A DNA stretch of 5,363 nt from Anaeromyxobacteraceae bacterium (GTDB lineage: Bacteria; Myxococcota; Myxococcia; Myxococcales; Anaeromyxobacteraceae). The first letter of the stretch is position 1, and every line of letters begins with the position of its first letter. The position numbers were made by a program, and so were the translations under genes. A model generated the notes under the pieces. The model searched no databases. It was not told the DNA's origin and saw nothing but the letters and a program-made list of their open reading frames with translations. Where the stretch lies: the NCBI GenBank assembly GCA_027349605.1, contig DAIEMM010000444.1, positions 1 through 5,363 on the forward strand, written 5' to 3'. Below are positions 1-5,363 of this stretch, in pieces.

Positions 1-1
1 G

Positions 2-1102
2 ACCCTGAACCAGCTGCTGGTGGAGATGGACGGCTTCGAGTCGAACGAGGGCGTCATCCTCATCGCCGCGACGAACCGCCCCGACGTGCTCGACCCGGCG
101 CTCCTCCGCCCCGGCCGCTTCGACCGGCGCATCGTGGTGCCGCGCCCCGACCTGGGAGGCCGCCTCGGCATCCTCAAGGTCCACACCCGGAAGGTCCCGC
201 TCGACGTCGGGATGGACCTGACCAAGATCGCCCGGGGCACGCCCGGCTTCTCCGGCGCCGACCTCGAGAACCTGGTCAACGAGGCGGCGCTCTACGCGGC
301 CCGGCGCAACAAGGAGAAGGTGGAAGGCGCCGACTTCGAGTACGCGAAGGACAAGGTGCTGATGGGCACCGAGCGCCGCTCCCTCATCATCAGCGACAAG
401 GAGAAGCGCACCACCGCCGTGCACGAGGCCGGCCACGCGCTCGTCGCCAAGGTCCTTCCCAACGCGGACCCCCTGCACAAGGTCACCATCATCCCCCGCG
501 GGCGGGCGCTCGGCCTCACCCAGCAGCTTCCCGAGGAGGACCGGCTCAACATCAACCAGGAGTTCGCCCTCAACCAGATCGCCATCCTCATGGGCGGCCG
601 GGTCGCCGAGGAGCTCACCTTCGGGCAGAAGACCACCGGCGCCGGGAACGACATCGAGCAGGCCACCAACATGGCCCGCGCCATGGTCTGCGAGTGGGGC
701 ATGAGCGAGCGCATGGGTCCGCTCGCCTTCGGGAAGAAGGAGGGGGAGGTCTTCCTGGGGCGCGACATGGCCTCCACGCAGACCTACTCCGAGCAGACCG
801 CGCGCGAGATCGACTCCGAGGTCCGGCGCATCGTGAACGAGCAGTACGAGCGGGCCAAGAAGATCCTGCTCGAGCGTCGCGAGTCGCTCGACAAGATCGC
901 CGACGCCCTGCTCGAGTACGAGACCCTCGACCTGGCCGACGTCGACGTGCTGCTCGCCGGCGGGGCCATCAACCGGCCGCCGCCTCACAAGTCGCCCCCG
1001 CCTTCCGCCTCGGCCACCACCGGCGAGAAGGAGAAGGCCAAGAAGGGCGGGATCCTCGGAGGCCTGGGCGGGTTGCCCAAGGCCGAGCCGGGGAAGGCGT
1101 AA
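2..1102 (+). CDS. ftsH: ATP-dependent zinc metalloprotease FtsH, 3' part (N-terminus outside window)
   Basis: FtsH is a hexameric, inner-membrane AAA+ protease that unfolds and degrades misassembled membrane proteins and some soluble regulators. The frame is open from base 2, so this is the last 366 residues. By comparison with E. coli FtsH roughly 270-280 N-terminal residues are missing: the membrane segments, Walker A and Walker B. Visible here are the second region of homology, AATNRPDVLDPALLRPGRFDR, whose RPGR carries the arginine fingers (107-118); the AAA lid with GTPGFSGADLENLVNEAAL; the zinc site HEAGH (422-436) with catalytic Glu; and the third zinc ligand Asp in GAGNDIEQATN (650-652). 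All key residues are intact. After the conserved helical end (about base 965) comes a 40-residue Pro-, Lys- and Gly-rich tail, probably disordered. folP follows closely, as in E. coli. Identity is secure. Confidence 0.97.
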   Translation, partial: TLNQLLVEMDGFESNEGVILIAATNRPDVLDPALLRPGRFDRRIVVPRPDLGGRLGILKVHTRKVPLDVGMDLTKIARGTPGFSGADLENLVNEAALYAARRNKEKVEGADFEYAKDKVLMGTERRSLIISDKEKRTTAVHEAGHALVAKVLPNADPLHKVTIIPRGRALGLTQQLPEEDRLNINQEFALNQIAILMGGRVAEELTFGQKTTGAGNDIEQATNMARAMVCEWGMSERMGPLAFGKKEGEVFLGRDMASTQTYSEQTAREIDSEVRRIVNEQYERAKKILLERRESLDKIADALLEYETLDLADVDVLLAGGAINRPPPHKSPPPSASATTGEKEKAKKGGILGGLGGLPKAEPGKA

Positions 1103-1104
1103 CC

Positions 1105-1110
1105 GGGAGG
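1105..1110 (+). promoter_or_regulatory. Ribosome binding site for a proposed CTG start of folP
   Basis: GGGAGG lies 2 nt after the ftsH stop codon and 5 nt before CTG at 1116. The same hexamer sits 5 nt before the glmM ATG (1987-1992) and 6 nt before the nnr ATG (4560-4565). The alternative folP start, GTG 1167, has no purine-rich site in the 8-15 nt upstream of it. The site is seen directly; its use is inferred. Confidence 0.6.
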
Positions 1111-1115
1111 CCGTC

Positions 1116-1976
1116 CTGGCCTGGCCGGCGATCCGCATCGGGGGGCGCGATTTCGCGCCCCCCGGCGTGTTCGTGGTCGGCGTCCTGAACGTCACCCCCG
1201 ACTCCTTCTCCGACGGGGGACGCTTCCTCGACCCCGGCGCCGCCGTGGATCATGCGCTCCGGCTGGCCTCGGAGGGCGCGGACCTGATCGACGTGGGCGG
1301 GGAGTCCACCCGCCCCGGTGCTCCGGAGGTTCCCGAGGAGGAGGAGCTCCGGCGGGTGATCCCGGTGCTCTCCCGCCTGGCCCGCGCCCGGTTCCCGGTC
1401 CCGGTCTCGATCGACACCTCCAGCGCCGTGGTGGCGCGGGCGGCGCTCGACACCGGCGCCGCGCTGGTGAACGACGTCCGCGGGCTCGCCGACCCCGCCC
1501 TGGCGCGCGTCGTCGCCGAGGCGGGGACACCGGTGGTGCTGATGCACATGAGGGGCACGCCGCGCGACATGAGGGAGCGGGCAACGTACCGGGACGTTGT
1601 GGGGGAGGTCCGCGCCGAGCTCTCCGCCGCGATGGCCCGGGCCGAGGGAGCCGGGGTGCAGCGGGAGCGCATCCTCCTCGATCCGGGCATCGGGTTCGCC
1701 AAGACCGCCGAGCAGAGCATGCAGGTGCTGGCGCGCCTGTCCGAGTTCCTGTCGCTGGGGCGGCCGATCCTCGTCGGCCCGTCCCGGAAGAGCTTCATCG
1801 GCGCCATCACCGGCGCTCCCCCGGACGAGCGCCTGGCCGGGACGCTCGCGGCGGTCACCGCCGCCGTCCTGTCCGGCGCTGCCTTCGTCCGGGTCCACGA
1901 CGTCGCCGCCTCCCGCCAGGCGGCCCGCGTGGCGGCGGCGCTCCGGGCTTCTGGCGGATTCCCGGTGAACGCCTAG
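1116..1976 (+). CDS. folP: Dihydropteroate synthase FolP (start probably CTG 1116; conservative start GTG 1167)
   Basis: FolP joins para-aminobenzoate to 6-hydroxymethyl-dihydropterin pyrophosphate to give dihydropteroate in cytoplasmic folate synthesis; it is the sulfonamide target. The TIM-barrel motifs are complete: NVTPDSFSDGG loop (from 1188), GGESTRPGA, SIDTS, NDVRG, LMHMRG, DPGIGFAKT, GPSRKSFIG and RVHDV. From GTG 1167 the protein is 269 residues and begins directly at the first core strand. The frame is open further upstream and encodes AIRIGGRDFAPPG before FVVGVLN; the spacing from its second Gly to the Gly of VVGVLN equals that in E. coli FolP (GTSLDLSHPHVMG). There is no in-frame ATG, GTG or TTG between the ftsH stop and 1167. 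CTG 1116, 5 nt after GGGAGG, gives 286 residues, close to the E. coli 282. The Phe and Pro commonly altered in sulfonamide-resistant enzymes are in their usual form. Function is secure; the start is inferred. Confidence 0.93.
   Translation: MAWPAIRIGGRDFAPPGVFVVGVLNVTPDSFSDGGRFLDPGAAVDHALRLASEGADLIDVGGESTRPGAPEVPEEEELRRVIPVLSRLARARFPVPVSIDTSSAVVARAALDTGAALVNDVRGLADPALARVVAEAGTPVVLMHMRGTPRDMRERATYRDVVGEVRAELSAAMARAEGAGVQRERILLDPGIGFAKTAEQSMQVLARLSEFLSLGRPILVGPSRKSFIGAITGAPPDERLAGTLAAVTAAVLSGAAFVRVHDVAASRQAARVAAALRASGGFPVNA
1139..1164 (+). repeat. Perfect GC-rich hairpin near the folP start
   Basis: GGGGGGCGCG (1140-1149), loop ATTT, CGCGCCCCCC (1154-1163) form a perfect 10-bp stem, extended by C1139-G1164. 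No T-tract follows, so it is not a standard intrinsic terminator. If folP starts at CTG 1116 the hairpin lies within codons 9-17; if at GTG 1167 it is a leader hairpin ending 2 nt before the start. It could slow translation or act as a weak terminator after ftsH. The structure is seen directly; its role is not known. Confidence 0.6.
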
Positions 1977-1979
1977 ACT
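1974..1979 (+). promoter_or_regulatory. Possible -10 element (TAGACT) before glmM
   Basis: TAGACT fits the TANNNT -10 pattern and overlaps the folP stop codon. Transcription starting about 7 nt downstream would leave a very short leader carrying the GGGAGG site. No convincing -35 box is seen 16-19 bp upstream, and glmM may simply be read through from folP. Weak call. Confidence 0.25.
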
Positions 1980-1986
1980 GCTTCCA

Positions 1987-1992
1987 GGGAGG
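1987..1992 (+). promoter_or_regulatory. Ribosome binding site of glmM
   Basis: GGGAGG stands 5 nt before ATG 1998. It fixes the glmM start and serves as the local reference for the folP and nnr starts. Confidence 0.8.
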
Positions 1993-1997
1993 CATCC

Positions 1998-3393
<1,396 letters not shown>

Positions 3394-3395
<2 letters not shown>

Positions 3396-3408
3396 CCGGG
3401 CCCCGGTC
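3394..3408 (+). terminator. Short palindrome after glmM, possible weak terminator
   Basis: GACCGGG-C-CCCGGTC is a perfect 15-base inverted repeat that begins inside the glmM stop codon. As RNA it can form a 6-bp stem with a 3-nt loop. No U-tract follows (GCATTGCGTG), so any termination would be weak or atypical. It could equally be a protein-binding site. The symmetry is seen directly; the role is inferred from its place between glmM and the pdxJ promoter candidate. Confidence 0.35.
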
Positions 3409-3420
3409 GCATTGCGTGCG

Positions 3421-3448
3421 GGAACATCGGACGGTTCTGCGCTAGATT
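3421..3448 (+). promoter_or_regulatory. Candidate promoter giving a leaderless pdxJ message
   Basis: TAGATT (3443-3448) matches the TANNNT -10 pattern and ends 6 nt before the pdxJ ATG, so initiation at the normal distance would fall at or next to the A of ATG 3455. GGAACA (3421-3426) is a poor -35 match with a 16-bp spacer. No ribosome binding site lies before the ATG, which fits a leaderless transcript. The -10 match and spacing are seen directly; promoter activity is inferred. Confidence 0.4.
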
Positions 3449-3454
3449 CGCGCC

Positions 3455-4186
3455 ATGCCCGGACCCCGCCTCGGCGTCAACGTCGACCACGTCGCCACCC
3501 TCCGCCAGGCACGGCGGGCGGCCTACCCGGATCCGGTGACCGCCGCCATGCTCGCCGAGCTCGGCGGAGCCGACCAGATCACCATCCACCTCCGCGAGGA
3601 CCGGCGCCACATCCAGGACCGGGACCTGGAGGTGATGCGGAAGACCGTCACCACGAGGCTCAACCTCGAGATGGCGGCGACCCAGGAGATGTTGAAGGTC
3701 GCCCACGAGCTCCGGCCCGACGAGGTGACGCTGGTGCCGGAAAGGCGCGAGGAGCTCACCACCGAGGGCGGCCTCGACGTGGTGCGGGGGCGCGACACCA
3801 TCTCGCGGCTGGTGAAGTCGCTGCGCGACGCCGGTGTGACGGTCTCGCTGTTCATCGACCCCGACCCCGACCAGGTGAAGGCGGCGGTCCGCGTCGAGGC
3901 ACACGCCATCGAGATCCACACCGGCCGCTACTGCGACACCCGGCTCCCCGGCGATCGGCGCAGGGAGCTGGCCCGCGTCGTGGACGCCGCCAAGGCCGGG
4001 GCCAAGCTCGGGCTGCAGGTGGCGGCCGGCCACGGGCTCAACTACCAGAACGTGCAGCCGGTGGTGGCCATCCAGGAGATCGAGGAGCTCAACATCGGCC
4101 ACTCCATCGTGGCGCGCGCGGTGCTGGTGGGCATGGAACGGGCGGTGCGGGAGATGAAGGACATGCTCTCGCGGGGACCGGCGTGA
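3455..4186 (+). CDS. pdxJ: Pyridoxine 5'-phosphate synthase PdxJ
   Basis: PdxJ condenses 1-deoxy-D-xylulose 5-phosphate with 3-amino-2-oxopropyl phosphate to make pyridoxine 5'-phosphate, the ring-closing step of the DXP-dependent vitamin B6 pathway. It is a cytoplasmic TIM-barrel enzyme. The protein has 243 residues, the same as E. coli PdxJ, and the catalytic residues keep E. coli numbering: GVNVDH with His12, Arg20, HLREDRRH with His45 and Arg47, NLEMA with Glu72, and AGHGLNY with His193. The phosphate-binding region ELNIGHSIVARAV is also intact. The start is fixed: an in-frame TAG occurs 9 nt before ATG 3455 and the N-terminus aligns end to end with E. coli. No Shine-Dalgarno sequence precedes it, unlike glmM and nnr. 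Its stop overlaps the acpS GTG by 4 bp; pdxJ-acpS is the E. coli order too. Confidence 0.97.
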   Translation: MPGPRLGVNVDHVATLRQARRAAYPDPVTAAMLAELGGADQITIHLREDRRHIQDRDLEVMRKTVTTRLNLEMAATQEMLKVAHELRPDEVTLVPERREELTTEGGLDVVRGRDTISRLVKSLRDAGVTVSLFIDPDPDQVKAAVRVEAHAIEIHTGRYCDTRLPGDRRRELARVVDAAKAGAKLGLQVAAGHGLNYQNVQPVVAIQEIEELNIGHSIVARAVLVGMERAVREMKDMLSRGPA

Positions 4187-4575
4187 TCCTGGGTCTCGGG
4201 ATCGACGTGGTCGAGATCGCGCGAATCCGGCGCCTGGTCGGCCCGGAATCGCGGGCCGCCGTCGCGGAGCGCTTCCTCCACCGCTGCTTCACCGAGGGAG
4301 AGCGCCGCTTCTGCGACGCGCGGGCCGACCGGGCCACGCCGTACGCCGCCCGCTTCGCCGCCAAGGAGGCCGCCTCCAAGGCCCTGGGCGCGCCCGCCGG
4401 GATCCACTGGACCGACGTGGAGGTCGAGCGGGAGGACGGGGCGCCGCGCCTCCGCCTCTCCGGGGTGGCCGAGCGCGTGGCGCGGGAGCGAGGCGTCTCC
4501 CGCGTCCACCTCTCGCTCACGCACGACGCCGGGGTCGCCGCAGCGGTGGTGGTTCTCGAGGGAGGTCACGGATGA
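4183..4575 (+). CDS. acpS: Holo-[acyl-carrier-protein] synthase AcpS
   Basis: AcpS transfers 4'-phosphopantetheine from coenzyme A to a serine of apo-ACP, activating it for fatty-acid synthesis. It is a small cytoplasmic phosphopantetheinyl transferase that works as a trimer. The protein has 130 residues (E. coli 126). The N-terminal ILGLGIDVVEIARI carries the Mg ligand Asp8, and RFAAKEAASKALG carries Glu62 and Lys66 of the second signature; LSLTHDAGVAAAVVV forms the usual C-terminal strand. The start is GTG 4183, which overlaps the pdxJ TGA as GTGA, with GGGGA (4173-4176/7) 5 nt upstream; it gives the normal family N-terminus. Its own stop overlaps the next ATG as ATGA. Both overlaps suggest translational coupling along pdxJ-acpS-nnr. 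Confidence 0.96.
   Translation: MILGLGIDVVEIARIRRLVGPESRAAVAERFLHRCFTEGERRFCDARADRATPYAARFAAKEAASKALGAPAGIHWTDVEVEREDGAPRLRLSGVAERVARERGVSRVHLSLTHDAGVAAAVVVLEGGHG
4560..4565 (+). promoter_or_regulatory. Ribosome binding site of nnr, inside acpS
   Basis: GGGAGG lies in the last codons of acpS, 6 nt before ATG 4572. It supports that start and lets ribosomes reinitiate at the ATGA junction. Confidence 0.7.
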
Positions 4576-5363
4576 GGCTGGTGAGCGCAGAGGAGATGCG
4601 GGCCATCGAACGGATCGCCATCGAGGAGATGGGCATCCCGGCGGCGACGCTCATGGACCGCGCCGGCCGGTCGGTCGCCGACGCTGCCGCCTCGCTGGCG
4701 GGCCAGGGGGGGCGCGTGGTGGTGGTCTGCGGAGGGGGGAACAACGGCGGGGACGGATTCGTCGCCGCCCGCGCCCTCCACGAGGCCGGACGAGGGGTGC
4801 TCGCCGTGGCCCTCGGCGCGCCGGGGAAGGGGAGCCCGGAGTCCATCGCCGCGTGGAAGGCGGCCGACGATGCAGGCGTGCCGGTCGCCGGACTCAAGGC
4901 GCTCCAGGACTTCCCGGTGCGTCCTGGCGACCTCGTGATCGACGCCCTCCTCGGGACGGGGCTCGAGCGCCCCGCCGACGGTGCGTTTGCCGCGGCCATC
5001 GAGGCCATCGCGGCGCTCCGCGATCAGGGCGCCCGGGTGCTCGCGGTCGACCTGCCCTCGGGTCTCTCCACCGACACCGGACGCGCCATCGGGCCGGCGG
5101 TGCGGGCCGACGCCACGGTCACCTTCGCCTTCTCGAAGATCGGGCTCGCGCTGCAGCCCGGCGCCGAGCTGGCCGGAGACCTGACGGTGGTGGACATCGG
5201 CATCCCCCCGGCTGCGGCCGCGCGGGTCCCGGCCACGGCGGAGCTGCTCGACGAGGCGGCGGCCCGGGCGCTCGTCCCGAGGAGGGACCGGGAGACGCAC
5301 AAGGGCGACGCCGGGAAGCTGCTCGTGGTGGCCGGGGCGGCCGGCAAGGCAGGTGCGGCCCAC
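4572..5363 (+). CDS. nnr: Bifunctional NAD(P)H-hydrate epimerase / ADP-dependent NAD(P)H-hydrate dehydratase, 5' part
   Basis: This YjeF-type enzyme repairs hydrated NADH and NADPH: the NnrE domain interconverts the R and S hydrates, and the NnrD domain dehydrates the S form using ADP. The frame is open to the window end (264 residues) without a stop; the E. coli fusion is 515 residues, so about half is present. The epimerase domain is complete: the start MRLVSAEEMRAIE, the nucleotide-binding CGGGNNGGDGFVAAR (NNGGDG at 57-62), DALLGTGL (124-131), VDLPSGLSTDTG (159-170) and ATVTFAFSKIGL (181-192). At residues 243-263 HKGDAGKLLVVAGAAGKAGAA opens the ribokinase-like NnrD domain, which shows that this is the fused form. 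The ATG overlaps the acpS stop as ATGA and has GGGAGG 6 nt upstream. The NnrD active-site motifs lie beyond the window and cannot be judged. Confidence 0.94.
   Translation, partial: MRLVSAEEMRAIERIAIEEMGIPAATLMDRAGRSVADAAASLAGQGGRVVVVCGGGNNGGDGFVAARALHEAGRGVLAVALGAPGKGSPESIAAWKAADDAGVPVAGLKALQDFPVRPGDLVIDALLGTGLERPADGAFAAAIEAIAALRDQGARVLAVDLPSGLSTDTGRAIGPAVRADATVTFAFSKIGLALQPGAELAGDLTVVDIGIPPAAAARVPATAELLDEAAARALVPRRDRETHKGDAGKLLVVAGAAGKAGAAH

Noticed and set aside
1103..1166. Intrinsic terminator between ftsH and folP
   Set aside because: The hairpin at 1139-1164 lacks a U-tract and the region is probably translated as the folP N-terminus, so I list it only as a hairpin.
694..1188. Plus-strand open frame overlapping the ftsH end
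   Set aside because: Its product is Arg/Gly-rich and without family features, and it overlaps FtsH coding sequence in another frame.
3412..4182. Extension of acpS far upstream to 3412 in the same frame
   Set aside because: The extra 257 residues are an Arg- and Pro-rich out-of-frame reading of pdxJ. The AcpS family N-terminus begins at GTG 4183.
4566..5363. Minus-strand open frame opposite the 3' end of the window
   Set aside because: The plus strand here encodes NnrE with all its motifs in order. The minus frame is a composition artefact.

Overview
The window is a stretch of conserved housekeeping genes, all on the + strand, from a very GC-rich bacterium (third codon positions are almost always G or C). 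By eye, gene content and protein style look most like Myxococcota (the former Deltaproteobacteria, Anaeromyxobacter/Myxococcus type). That placement is inferred from GC content, gene order and general protein similarity, not from a search.

Layout: (1) 2-1102, the 3' half of ftsH (membrane AAA+ zinc protease). (2) folP (dihydropteroate synthase), whose first ATG/GTG/TTG codon is a GTG at 1167. Conserved N-terminal sequence and a GGGAGG ribosome site point instead to a CTG start at 1116. (3) 1998-3395 glmM (phosphoglucosamine mutase). (4) 3455-4186 pdxJ (pyridoxine 5'-phosphate synthase). (5) 4183-4575 acpS (holo-ACP synthase). (6) 4572 to the window end, the 5' part of a bifunctional nnrE-nnrD gene (NAD(P)H-hydrate repair). 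The gene-free gaps are short (13 or 64 bp, 21 bp and 59 bp). No tRNA, rRNA, CRISPR, insertion sequence or phage gene was seen.

The genes do not form one pathway. They are growth-linked core functions: membrane protein quality control, folate, UDP-GlcNAc precursor for peptidoglycan, vitamin B6, activation of acyl carrier protein, and cofactor repair. ftsH-folP-glmM matches the E. coli order, and pdxJ-acpS is also adjacent in E. coli but at another locus, so this window joins the two blocks. pdxJ-acpS-nnr overlap by 4 bp at each junction, which suggests translational coupling. The 59-bp glmM-pdxJ gap holds a short palindrome and a -10-like TAGATT placed so that pdxJ could be transcribed as a leaderless message.

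I found no new multi-gene system. The points most worth checking are the CTG start of folP, the perfect GC hairpin next to it, the leaderless arrangement of pdxJ, and the absence of the cdaA-ybbR pair between folP and glmM.
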